From the IMG/VR virus record IMGVR_UViG_3300007734_000673, positions 1 to 39,508 of that record: a DNA stretch of 39,508 nucleotides. One strand, given 5' to 3'. The position numbers and the translations under genes are program-made. The notes under the pieces were generated by a model that saw nothing but the letters and a program-made list of their open reading frames with translations, ran no database searches and was not told the origin of the DNA. This document shows, piece by piece, positions 30,943-38,765 of this stretch; position 1 is the stretch's first letter, and every line of letters begins with the position of its first letter. The DNA comes from a virus.

Positions 30943-32135
30943 TTTACGGTTCGGTGTGCAGCGGCATCGAGGCTGCGTCTGTGGCTTGGCACCCGTTGGG
31001 CTGGAAGGCCTCGTTTGTGTCTGAGATTGATAATTTCCCCCGCGCCGTATTGGCGCACCATTACCCAGAGGTTCCGCTACATGGCGATTTCACCACCATC
31101 CAAAACGGACAATATGAGTCAATTGACCTTCTGGTCGGAGGAACTCCCTGTCAGTCATTCAGCATCGCAGGATTGCGAGGCGGACTGGATGATGACCGTG
31201 GCAACCTGGCCCTTGAATTCCTCAAGCTTGCTCAACGACTGCGCCCCCGATGGGTGGTTTGGGAGAACGTCCCCGGCGTCCTGTCAAGCAACAGAGGGCG
31301 GGACTTTGGTTCCATCCTCGCGGGCTTGGGGGAAGTCGGGTATGGGTTCGCCTACCGAGTTCTTGACGCTCAATATTTCGGCCTGGCCCAAAGACGCAAA
31401 CGTGTGTTCGTTGTCGGATATCTTGGAGACTGGCGACGTGCCGCAGCGGTTCTTTTTGAGCGCGAAAGCCTGTCAGGGAATCCTGCGCCGAGCCTTGAAA
31501 CGGGGCAAAGAGTTGCCAAAACAGTTACAGCAAGCCTTGGAACAGGTGGCGCAGACTACGATAAAAAAGAATTGATTGTCGGGATTGATTACGAGAACAA
31601 CGGTCACGGCCCAATCCGCAACCAATTAGGCGCAGGCGTATGGTGTGGGTTTAGAATGTTGTCGTTTGACGAATACGCTGCGGATGGCACGGCCAGCACA
31701 ATGAAAAGGCGTGATTACAAAGATGCGACGGATTTGGTTATTATGCCTTCGCATATTGTTCGCCAAGACACCGCAACGCTATCGGCAGCGGATAGTGGAT
31801 CGAATAGGACGCCGGTAATTGCATTCACCAGCAAAGACTACGGCGGCGATGCCACCGTTGATCTGTCACCAACCATGCGTTCGATGGGACATGCGGAAAG
31901 TCACGCTAACGGGGGTGGGCAGTTGGCGGTTTCATCGGCCTCCGCCGTTCGCCGCCTAACCCCCACCGAATGCGAGCGACTGCAAGGCTTCCCAGACGGT
32001 TACACAAACATCCCCTATCGCGGCAAACCAGCCGCAGACGGCCCCAGATACAAGGCTCTGGGCAATTCTATGGCGGTTCCAGTCATGCGCTGGATTGGCG
32101 AGCGGATTCAGATCGTGGACAACCTGCCATGCTAA
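30939..32135 (+). CDS. DNA cytosine-5 methyltransferase, intact
   Basis: 398 residues with all main motifs: I (SVCSGIEAASVAW), IV with catalytic Cys71 (GGTPCQSFS), VI (WENVPGV, Glu109-Asn110), VIII (AQRRKRVFVVG), a recognition region of about 190 residues, IX (RRLTPTECERLQGFPDGY) and X (YKALGNSMAVPVM). It should methylate cytosine in phage DNA, giving protection from host restriction or a substrate for further modification. It is flanked by near-identical 16-bp repeats, and a long alternative-frame ORF lies inside it (31114-31575). Codon choice, with more CCC, looks slightly different from neighbours by eye. These points suggest acquisition as a cassette. Confidence 0.92.
   Translation: MIYGSVCSGIEAASVAWHPLGWKASFVSEIDNFPRAVLAHHYPEVPLHGDFTTIQNGQYESIDLLVGGTPCQSFSIAGLRGGLDDDRGNLALEFLKLAQRLRPRWVVWENVPGVLSSNRGRDFGSILAGLGEVGYGFAYRVLDAQYFGLAQRRKRVFVVGYLGDWRRAAAVLFERESLSGNPAPSLETGQRVAKTVTASLGTGGADYDKKELIVGIDYENNGHGPIRNQLGAGVWCGFRMLSFDEYAADGTASTMKRRDYKDATDLVIMPSHIVRQDTATLSAADSGSNRTPVIAFTSKDYGGDATVDLSPTMRSMGHAESHANGGGQLAVSSASAVRRLTPTECERLQGFPDGYTNIPYRGKPAADGPRYKALGNSMAVPVMRWIGERIQIVDNLPC
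31114..31575 (+). other. Alternative-frame ORF inside the C5-methyltransferase
   Basis: In the +1 frame an ATG opens 153 codons that do not look random: WFGRTSPASCQATEGGTLVP, then CSLSDILETGDVPQRFFLSA and CQGILRRALKRGKELPKQL, ending in amphipathic helix sequence. I recall closely similar alternative-frame products annotated in other phages carrying this methyltransferase type. Conservation could be a by-product of methyltransferase constraint, so expression is unproven. Confidence 0.4.
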
Positions 32136-32148
32136 GAGATTACTATTT

Positions 32149-32164
32149 ATGTTGACGATTGATC
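32149..32164 (+). repeat. Direct repeat flanking the C5-methyltransferase, right copy
   Basis: ATGTTGACGATTGATC, one mismatch from 30852-30867. The interval between the two copies is about 1.3 kb and contains the remnant and the methyltransferase. Confidence 0.6.
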
Positions 32165-32198
32165 TTCACGGCGATACCGTTAACACAGGAGACAAATC

Positions 32199-32666
32199 AT
32201 GCGGGCAACGTACATCGGTGGACTGCTGGTTCTTGCCGCCTTTCTGTTCGGCGTATCGGAATTTGTTGCCATCCAAACCGAGCAGCAAATGCGAGCTACC
32301 GGCGGCACAGAAAACATTGTCAGTTTCATTCTTCAGCTGTTCCCGAAGCTCGCAGCATACGGTGCAATAATCACGGCGGTTGTGGGCTGGATCACGGGGA
32401 GTGTCACACCGACACCCGGGCCAAAGCCGGGGCCAGACATCGCAATCGAGACTGAGGTGGAGCTCATGCAGGCGATCATTTCATACCTCGCGAAAATGGA
32501 TGACGCAGCGAGACTCAACAGAGTGTTGTTAGCTTTAGTCGCAGAGATCCGGCTAAGATTCGCGAACACTCCTACGGTGGTGACAGCTGCGGGCGAACTG
32601 GCCAAGTCCATGACGCAAACGCTATACGTTGACCCGCCATCGCAGACAGGCAAATCGAGTTATTAG
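32199..32666 (+). CDS. Two-helix membrane protein, possible holin
   Basis: 155 residues. Transmembrane segments lie at ~4-24 (TYIGGLLVLAAFLFGVSEFVA) and ~43-67 (FILQLFPKLAAYGAIITAVVGWITG), followed by a Pro-rich hinge (TPTPGPKPGP) and a helical soluble tail. The two-span topology plus tail is compatible with a class II-type holin, and it opens the membrane/secreted gene cluster. ACAGGAG precedes the ATG. No sequence family is recognised. Confidence 0.5.
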   Translation: MRATYIGGLLVLAAFLFGVSEFVAIQTEQQMRATGGTENIVSFILQLFPKLAAYGAIITAVVGWITGSVTPTPGPKPGPDIAIETEVELMQAIISYLAKMDDAARLNRVLLALVAEIRLRFANTPTVVTAAGELAKSMTQTLYVDPPSQTGKSSY

Positions 32667-32678
32667 AACAGGCCAAGC

Positions 32679-33104
32679 ATGATGCTAGCAAGGCGAATAA
32701 TCCTGTCTGCGATGGTCTTTCTCAGCGGTTGTGGCATCAATCTGGTCAACGTCGTTGTGATCCCGGACGTTGCACCGATCACCGATCTGGGCAACAGATG
32801 CCTGATCGTTTACGAGTCAGCGGACGTGGCGAAGATGACAGCCAAGCAGCAAATGATCATCACTGGATCGCGTCTGCGTAAGTACCTCGACATGGCGTGC
32901 GTCAAGGACGGCTGGCGGATCATTGACGCTGATACTGAATTCACGGGCGGTGACGATGTGATCTGGGTTGAGGCCATGCGTCTGCCGCGTGACGGTGGGC
33001 CGTGGCTCATCTGCTCGACCGGCAAGCGTGGATTCAGCGGGCCGTTGCCTCAAGACATTGACAGCGTGATTGATCTGCTCGCAACGTATTTTGAGGCGAA
33101 GTGA
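32679..33104 (+). CDS. Predicted lipoprotein
   Basis: 141 residues. The N-terminus MMLARRIILSAMVFLSGCG is a lipoprotein signal with lipobox LSGC (Cys18). The mature part is alpha/beta (RCLIVYESADVAKMTAKQQM; DVIWVEAMRLPRDGGPWLICS). Lipoproteins in phage exit cassettes can be outer-membrane spanins, or they can block superinfection. This one is larger than typical spanins, so either is possible. It is followed with no gap by the cysteine peptidase. Confidence 0.6.
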   Translation: MMLARRIILSAMVFLSGCGINLVNVVVIPDVAPITDLGNRCLIVYESADVAKMTAKQQMIITGSRLRKYLDMACVKDGWRIIDADTEFTGGDDVIWVEAMRLPRDGGPWLICSTGKRGFSGPLPQDIDSVIDLLATYFEAK

Positions 33105-33800
33105 ATGGCATACGGCAAAGGCTTAATCCCAAGATCGTTTCGCGAAAACCCTGTAGGGAAATATTGCGCTGCGTTCCCATTTGCACCGATGGCCAATTCA
33201 GAGATCGACGACCGGATCGCGTTGATGGAGGCCGAGAAGGCGACGTTGCTCGACGTGCGTGGTTCGATCCCATCGACCGATCAAGGATCGCAGGGCTACT
33301 GCTGGGCACACTCGACGGTCTCGGCGATGCTTCTCCTGCGGGCAAAGCAGGGGCTACCATACGTTGAGTTGTCAGCTTATGGGATCGCAGCACCGATAAA
33401 AAAATTCAGAAACGAAGGCGGCTGGTGCCAAGAGTCTATGGATTGGATCACGACAAAAGGTTGTCCGTCATCTGCAACGTGGCCGATCCAGAGCATGAGC
33501 CGAGACAACGTGACAACCGCCATGCGTGAAGAAAGTCTGCTCTATCGGGTCACCGAATGGTATGACGGCGGCGACGATCCCAAACTATTCTGGACTGCGG
33601 TTGCGATGGGGTTCCCGGTCGTGTCAGACTTCAACGACTGGGGCCACAGCGTCTGCACGATATCGGCAAACAGAAAGAACAACACGGGGTTGATATGGAA
33701 TAGCTGGGGCGATCAGTGGGGCAAAAAAGGCGTTGGCGTACCTCAGGCACGATCACCGGTTCCGAACAACTGGATGGTTCCACGTGCGGGGACAGCATGA
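33105..33800 (+). CDS. Papain-like (C1A) cysteine peptidase
   Basis: 231 residues. The active site is plain: DQGSQGYCWAHS gives the oxyanion Gln60 and nucleophile Cys66, WGHSV gives His181, and WNSWGDQWGKKG gives Asn199 in the classic papain NSWG context. The short N-terminal 50 residues lack a signal peptide and a full inhibitory propeptide. Papain-family peptidases are unusual in phages. Its location between a lipoprotein and a secreted thioredoxin-like gene, in a block without any muralytic enzyme, suggests a role in breaching a protein-rich envelope, processing virion proteins, or host takeover. Confidence 0.85.
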   Translation: MAYGKGLIPRSFRENPVGKYCAAFPFAPMANSEIDDRIALMEAEKATLLDVRGSIPSTDQGSQGYCWAHSTVSAMLLLRAKQGLPYVELSAYGIAAPIKKFRNEGGWCQESMDWITTKGCPSSATWPIQSMSRDNVTTAMREESLLYRVTEWYDGGDDPKLFWTAVAMGFPVVSDFNDWGHSVCTISANRKNNTGLIWNSWGDQWGKKGVGVPQARSPVPNNWMVPRAGTA

Positions 33801-34153
33801 AAACAATCAGCATCCTGATATCAATCATGATCTGCTCGACAGCATCGGCCAGCGTATGGGCTATCACCGAGCGAGCTGCGCGAATGCCACCGGCGGCACC
33901 AGTGATGAAGCCGGTCGTCATGGTCTACGTCGCTGGCAATTGTCCAGCCTGCGACAAGGCTCATCGCGAGCTTGACGAGGCGGCTGGTCTGCCGTATGAG
34001 TTTCGTTTTTCTGCGGAGACGCCCGAATGGATGCGGGCCGATCCGAGGACATTGTATCCAACTTTTTATTGGCCGGCGGGAAAAGGACATCGCATGATCC
34101 GGGGATGGTATGGCATCGGTGCGACTGTCGAGGCAATTCGCAAAACGGAGTGA
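33797..34153 (+). CDS. Secreted thioredoxin-like protein
   Basis: 118 residues. An N-terminal signal peptide (MKTISILISIMICSTASAS) precedes a compact thioredoxin fold: VVMVYVAGNCPACDKAHREL with the redox pair Cys49/Cys52, then TLYPTFYW with the probable cis-Pro, and a final helix. It would act in the periplasm or outside the cell as a disulphide exchanger. ATG 33797 overlaps the peptidase stop, coupling the two. The phage makes a tail protein with about 58 Cys and other Cys-rich products, so a dedicated oxidoreductase is plausible. Confidence 0.7.
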   Translation: MKTISILISIMICSTASASVWAITERAARMPPAAPVMKPVVMVYVAGNCPACDKAHRELDEAAGLPYEFRFSAETPEWMRADPRTLYPTFYWPAGKGHRMIRGWYGIGATVEAIRKTE

Positions 34154-34158
34154 CGAAA

Positions 34159-34812
34159 ATGAATGAGCCGATGGAGCGACGGCGTGGACACATCATGGAC
34201 GAGATAAGCGAGCCAGCGACCATTGCACCGGCAATCGCGACGGCACTCGACTGGTGGCGGACACACATCGGCAGCGGGGTCATCACCGCAAGTTGGCATC
34301 GATCAGGACGGCAGGCACTGACAGTATTTGGTCGAGGCGAGTCGTGGGACGCACGGGACATCTACGGGCAGCTTGGATCGTTCAACGTTTCGGTCGATCA
34401 AATCGCGTTGCCGGTCAAGTCGGCCAACCTTCTGTACACGACGGACGGCGACAATCTCGATGTCGAGGTCTCGTTTAAGCTGCCGCTTAATAGGCTGTCG
34501 GTCAAATCCTCGATGCGTGGCGAGCCGATGCAATCGATGGGGATCACGCCCATGATCATTGTCAGCGTACTATCGATGGTCTGGAACCTGTTCAACACTC
34601 GATGTGATCTGATTCTTCCTGGCGAGATCTCGATGACGGGTGGAATTGAGGGCGACTCGCTTGAGATCGAGTTCAACAAGTTTCCTTCGATTCGGCTGAC
34701 TAGTCTGTTCACCATGCAGATGACGATCCTCAGCGTCTCAATCCGAGCCAAAGAAATCGTCATTCATCTCGACAGTGTGTTCTGTCCTGTCTGGCGGATT
34801 CCTGTTGTATGA
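34159..34812 (+). CDS. Hypothetical protein
   Basis: 217 residues not recognised. The N-terminal third (TALDWWRTHIGSGVITASWHRSGRQALTVFGRGESWD) is soluble; a moderately hydrophobic segment (TPMIIVSVLSMVWNLFN) lies near residue 135 and may be an amphipathic or membrane helix. The rest is beta-rich. The start follows GGAG. It overlaps the HNH gene (ATGA). Confidence 0.55.
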   Translation: MNEPMERRRGHIMDEISEPATIAPAIATALDWWRTHIGSGVITASWHRSGRQALTVFGRGESWDARDIYGQLGSFNVSVDQIALPVKSANLLYTTDGDNLDVEVSFKLPLNRLSVKSSMRGEPMQSMGITPMIIVSVLSMVWNLFNTRCDLILPGEISMTGGIEGDSLEIEFNKFPSIRLTSLFTMQMTILSVSIRAKEIVIHLDSVFCPVWRIPVV

Positions 34813-35231
34813 AAATTCAATACAGACTCTGGCGACTGGACACGCTGACGCTTTGTGCCATGCTGGCAGGATCGGCAATTGCGTTTGTTGCGTGCGATCG
34901 TTTAGACTCGCATCACCAAATTGTCGGCGGTGTGCGGTCGTCTCAGTGGCCTGCGGTGAGGGCGAAATACATGGCAGACGGTCATGATCGGTGTGCGGCG
35001 TGCGGGACTAAAACAGATCTGGAAGTGCATCACGTCGAAAGTTTCAGCCAGCACGCAGAGAAAGAGTTGGACGTGCAAAACCTGATCACACTTTGCAGGG
35101 AATGTCATTTTAGGATCGGCCATGATGCGGACGGCGACGGGCCTCAGAAGCCGAACTGGCGAACATCGAACCCAAACGCTCGCGAAGACGCGAAAAAGCA
35201 TCGCAGAAAATGGACTGGATATGATAACTGA
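34809..35231 (+). CDS. Membrane-anchored HNH endonuclease
   Basis: 140 residues. The C-terminal domain is a classic zinc HNH: CAAC (62-65), EVHHVE (His74-His75), VQNLITLC with Asn91, and CRECH (96-100). Unusually, it is preceded by a hydrophobic helix (LTLCAMLAGSAIAFVAC, ~13-29) that could anchor it in the membrane or act as a signal sequence. HNH enzymes in phages usually home, nick or assist packaging in the cytoplasm. A membrane or periplasmic location would suit attack on entering DNA (superinfection exclusion). It overlaps the downstream holin-like gene. Confidence 0.75.
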   Translation: MKIQYRLWRLDTLTLCAMLAGSAIAFVACDRLDSHHQIVGGVRSSQWPAVRAKYMADGHDRCAACGTKTDLEVHHVESFSQHAEKELDVQNLITLCRECHFRIGHDADGDGPQKPNWRTSNPNAREDAKKHRRKWTGYDN

Positions 35232-35652
35232 AGCCGTGCTGGTCAAGGGTGTGTTTCTGGCTGCGCTAGTGTCATTGGCTGGCGTGGGCGTGGTTATTGA
35301 ACGCTACGAATTTACATCGGACGAAGTGTTCATCTACAGCTTTCTCGGCGGCGTCATCGGGACGATTGTGAGCCTGTCAGTCTACGGTGCAGCAGACCTG
35401 CGAGAACTGTCGAGACACGCACTGGCAAACGTCGGCATCGCGTTTCTGTTCGGGCCTCCAATGGCGATTTACGTTTCAGAAGTGCTCGGACATGATATCA
35501 GCATTTATACCATCGTGAGCGTCAGCGGTTCGCTTGGGATCGGCGGCATGTTCGGACTGAAGACGCTGGGCCCAGTCGTGCTTGAGTCTGTTCGGGCGAG
35601 TGTTGGTAATGTCATCGAAAGTTTCTTTGCGCGAAGAAAGGACAAAGATTGA
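35221..35652 (+). CDS. Four-helix membrane protein, holin-like
   Basis: 143 residues with four likely transmembrane segments: VLVKGVFLAALVSLAGVGVV, FIYSFLGGVIGTIVSLSVYG, ANVGIAFLFGPPMAIYVSEV and IVSVSGSLGIGGMFGLKTLG. A basic C-terminus (FFARRKDKD) follows. Size and charge fit holin-type proteins that open the inner membrane at lysis. It overlaps the HNH gene by 11 bases and the next gene by four. Confidence 0.55.
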   Translation: MITEAVLVKGVFLAALVSLAGVGVVIERYEFTSDEVFIYSFLGGVIGTIVSLSVYGAADLRELSRHALANVGIAFLFGPPMAIYVSEVLGHDISIYTIVSVSGSLGIGGMFGLKTLGPVVLESVRASVGNVIESFFARRKDKD

Positions 35653-36161
35653 AAGACGTCAAGCCCGAGACGATCCTTGCGAGCGGCAAGGTGCGAGACA
35701 CACTGACCGCACCGAATCACGCTGTCTATTGCGATCGACATCGCACACCAGATGGGCGGGCGTGGCACAATTGTGGAGCGACGTCCCTTTGTGGGGCCAA
35801 GATGTCGTGCGTGCATCCGTTTTTGCCATACGCAAAAACGACATCGCATTGCATGAGTTGTGAAATTATCGTTCGAGATTTGAAGTATGACCTACAGGAT
35901 AAAAAGATGATGACTAAACTAAGGCGGGCGATGCTCGGCGTGATGTTGGCGGGATTCTGTTTGCCGGTGAATGCCTCGGTAACGAGAACGGTAACACGGG
36001 AGCCAATCGCCGTCACGGCAACAGCCGGCGATTGCGCTTGCAGCTGCGTGGTCTGTGATTGCTGCACGGTGAGGAAGACGGTCACACGCACACGGGCGGC
36101 AAATCCTTGTCGGTGCAAGCCGGCTACTGAGATCGTCAAAACGAGGACAGTCATTCGATGA
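35649..36161 (+). CDS. Cysteine-rich protein with an internal secretory start
   Basis: 170 residues from TTG 35649. The first ~85 hold several Cys/His (YCDRHRTPDG, CGATSLCGAKMSC, HCMSCE) and may bind zinc. At 35907/35910 two in-frame ATGs, preceded by CAGGAT, begin MMTKLRRAMLGVMLAGFCLPVNAS, a convincing signal peptide. It leads to a short mature protein rich in Cys (CACSCVVCDCC, CRCKP). The frame may encode two nested products: a cytosolic Cys/His domain and a secreted Cys-rich peptide. Internal initiation is an inference. Confidence 0.5.
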   Translation: MKDVKPETILASGKVRDTLTAPNHAVYCDRHRTPDGRAWHNCGATSLCGAKMSCVHPFLPYAKTTSHCMSCEIIVRDLKYDLQDKKMMTKLRRAMLGVMLAGFCLPVNASVTRTVTREPIAVTATAGDCACSCVVCDCCTVRKTVTRTRAANPCRCKPATEIVKTRTVIR

Positions 36162-36811
36162 CGACGACGACCTACAATTCTGGCTCTGGCAATTTCACGG
36201 TGCCAGCCGGCGTCACCTCACTCCAGATCGAGCTTTGGGGTGGTGGTGCCGGTGGAGGTCAGGGTAACGGATCCAGTTCTGGAGCTGGTGGTGGTGGCGG
36301 CGGCGCATACTGCAAAAAAAACGCACTGGTTGTCACACCGGGCCAGAACGTGGCTTACAGCGTCGGAGCGGCTGGCACAGGTGGCACAGGCGACGCTGGT
36401 GGGACAGGCACAGCAGGCGGCAACAGTACGGCTTCGACATCGCCGCAATATACAGCCAGTGGTGGTACTGCGGTTGGCCAGCCATCCAGCGGGGGTGATG
36501 GAGGCACTGCGAGCAACGGCGACACGAACACAGTCGGCAGCGACGGTGTCTCTCCAAGCGGCTTCAATGGCGGGGCTGGTGGTGCTGCTGGTGGGGCCGG
36601 TGGAGGTGCTGGCGGAGCTGGGGCGACGAACGGTGGCAGCGGACTCGGAGGCTCAGGCACGGCACCGGGTGGTGGTGGTGGTGGCGGTGCAGCGTTCGGC
36701 GATGTTGACGACGGTGGCCGTGGTGGAGCTGGTGCAGCTGGTCGGATCGTGTTTACATATACGGCTGCCGCAGCCGGTAATCGACGACGGCGAGTTCTCA
36801 TGACGGGATAA
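36158..36811 (+). CDS. Glycine-rich adhesin/tail-tip protein
   Basis: 217 residues. NFTVPAGVTSLQIELWGGGAGGG at the start and a long Gly/Ala/Ser/Thr tract define the glycine-rich domain found at phage tail tips, the counterpart of polyglycine sandwich adhesins. The end has a short beta tail (GRIVFTYTAAAAG) and basic residues. Such domains present receptor-binding loops. The gene overlaps the upstream stop (ATGA) and precedes the tail fibre. Confidence 0.75.
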   Translation: MTTTTYNSGSGNFTVPAGVTSLQIELWGGGAGGGQGNGSSSGAGGGGGGAYCKKNALVVTPGQNVAYSVGAAGTGGTGDAGGTGTAGGNSTASTSPQYTASGGTAVGQPSSGGDGGTASNGDTNTVGSDGVSPSGFNGGAGGAAGGAGGGAGGAGATNGGSGLGGSGTAPGGGGGGGAAFGDVDDGGRGGAGAAGRIVFTYTAAAAGNRRRRVLMTG

Positions 36812-36815
36812 TCAA

Positions 36816-38765
36816 ATGTTTTTAATGAAGCTCTCGACGGCTGCGACGATTGAGGTTGGGCCTTGCCTTGACTCGGCAGGGGCCGAATATACTGGCCTCG
36901 TCATCGGAGATCTTAGGCTCGTTAAGGCTGGCACCGGTGCGGCGATGGCTGCTAGTGCAACGCTCACGCATGTTGCGAATGGTCATTACACGCTCGTTTT
37001 TACGACAGGCAACACCGACACGCTCGGTACGCTGACGGTGTCATGCCACAAGTCAACGTATCAGATGCCGCGAGTCTTGATGCAAGTCATACCGGCAAAA
37101 ATCTACGATTCAATTGTGGCGGGCAGCGACAATCTTGAAGTCGATGCGATTCAATTACTCGGTACGGCGATCCTTACGCCAGCAACAGCAGGCACGCTTG
37201 ATGTTAACACCAAGCTGCTCGGCGGGGCGACAGTCACCGCGACGACGAGCGTCACGATACCAGCATCCTCAACGCTCGCAACGACTGCGGGTGCTGTCGG
37301 GTCGGTGACAGGATCTGTTGCAAGCGTCACGGGTTCGGTTGGCAGCGTGACCGGCAACGTGGGCGGCAATGTGACAGGATCTGTTGCAAGCGTTGTCGGT
37401 GCCGTGGGCAGTGTGACGGGTCTTACGGCGGCAAACCTTGACACAACTGTTAGCAGTCGCATGGCTACCTACGCACAGCCGACAGGATTCCTCGCAGCGA
37501 CATTCCCGTTGACCGTTGCCAGTTCAACCAACATCACGGCAGGCACGATAACGACCGTAACTAATCTCACAAATGCCCCGACGGCCGGCGATCTTACAGC
37601 GACGATGAAAGCAAGCGTTACGACGGCAGTACCGACAGTCGTACAGATCCAAAGCGGCCTTGCCACCCCGACAAACATCACCGCGGCGAGCGGGATCGCG
37701 GTGAGCAGCATAGGTGCAAACGTGGTCACGGCTGCGGCGTTGGCATCCGATGCCGTCAATGAGATCGCAGACCAGGTGTGGGACGAACTGTTGAGCGGAC
37801 ACACGACGGTCGGCTCTACAGGAGCAGGACTGTCTGCGGCTGGTGCTGCCGGCGACCCGTGGTCAACATTGATACCGGGGTCATACGGCGCAGGCACGGC
37901 CGGCAAGATCGTCGGCGACAACGTCAACGCTACGATAAGCAGTCGAGCGAGTCAGACGAGTCTCGATACGCTCGATGATTACGTTGACACTGAAGTTGCC
38001 GCGATAAAAACGAAGACCGATCAGCTGACATTTACTGTGGCCAATCAGATTGACGCGAACGCTTTGTCTGGTGGTGCCGGGCTTTCTGCCGCTCAAACGC
38101 GAGCAGCGTTGGGCATGGCGACGGCCAATCTTGACACGCAGATCGCGGGCCTTGCGACTCCAACAAACATAACAGCCGCAAGCGGCATCGCGGTGAGCAG
38201 CATAGGTGCAAACGTGATCACGGCATCTGCGTTGGCGACTGATGCTGTAAACGAGATTCAATCAGGCCTTGCGACACCAACAAACATCACAGCGGGAACA
38301 ATCACGACCGTAACTAATTTGACAAACGCGGCGACATCCGGTGACCTAACAGCGACCATGAAAAGTAGCGTGACGACAGCAGTACCAACGGTCGTTCAGA
38401 TCCAAAGCGGATTGGCGACTCCAACGAACATCACGGCCGGAACAATCACAACCGTAACAAATTTGACCAACGCTGCAACATCCGGTGATCTGACAGCGAC
38501 GATGAAAAGCAGCGTCACTGCGGCAGTACCGACGGCAGCGCAAAACTTCGCAGCGGTACTAACAACGGCACTCACTGAGTCATATGCGGCGGACAACGTG
38601 GCACCTACTCTGGCTCAAGCTATCATGCTGATTCAACAGAGCCTGCATGAGTTTGCGATATCATCAACGACACGCACGGTAAAGAAACTTGACGGCTCGA
38701 CGACAGCGGCAACGTTTACTCTCGACTCAGCGACGTCACCGACATCTACAACACGAGCGACATGA
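36816..38765 (+). CDS. Repetitive tail fibre protein
   Basis: 649 residues. The N-terminal ~110 form a beta domain (DLRLVKAGTGAAMAASATLTHVANGHYTLVF) commonly seen on fibre proteins. Then come short Val/Gly/Ser repeats (GSVTGSVASVTGSVGSVTG) and a 48-residue unit containing NITAGTITTVTNLTNA and GDLTATMK. The unit occurs at 37527-37670, 38280-38423 and, shortened, from 38424. Such repeats build trimeric fibre shafts. The C-terminus (SSTTRTVKKLDGSTTAATFTL) resembles fibre ends. A receptor-recognition role is likely. Confidence 0.8.
   Translation: MFLMKLSTAATIEVGPCLDSAGAEYTGLVIGDLRLVKAGTGAAMAASATLTHVANGHYTLVFTTGNTDTLGTLTVSCHKSTYQMPRVLMQVIPAKIYDSIVAGSDNLEVDAIQLLGTAILTPATAGTLDVNTKLLGGATVTATTSVTIPASSTLATTAGAVGSVTGSVASVTGSVGSVTGNVGGNVTGSVASVVGAVGSVTGLTAANLDTTVSSRMATYAQPTGFLAATFPLTVASSTNITAGTITTVTNLTNAPTAGDLTATMKASVTTAVPTVVQIQSGLATPTNITAASGIAVSSIGANVVTAAALASDAVNEIADQVWDELLSGHTTVGSTGAGLSAAGAAGDPWSTLIPGSYGAGTAGKIVGDNVNATISSRASQTSLDTLDDYVDTEVAAIKTKTDQLTFTVANQIDANALSGGAGLSAAQTRAALGMATANLDTQIAGLATPTNITAASGIAVSSIGANVITASALATDAVNEIQSGLATPTNITAGTITTVTNLTNAATSGDLTATMKSSVTTAVPTVVQIQSGLATPTNITAGTITTVTNLTNAATSGDLTATMKSSVTAAVPTAAQNFAAVLTTALTESYAADNVAPTLAQAIMLIQQSLHEFAISSTTRTVKKLDGSTTAATFTLDSATSPTSTTRAT

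Noticed and set aside
36240-36803. Long frames on both strands over the glycine-rich adhesin gene (including an antisense Pro-rich frame 36355-36801)
   Set aside because: Glycine codons GGN leave other frames free of stops; the products are low-complexity and have no ribosome sites.
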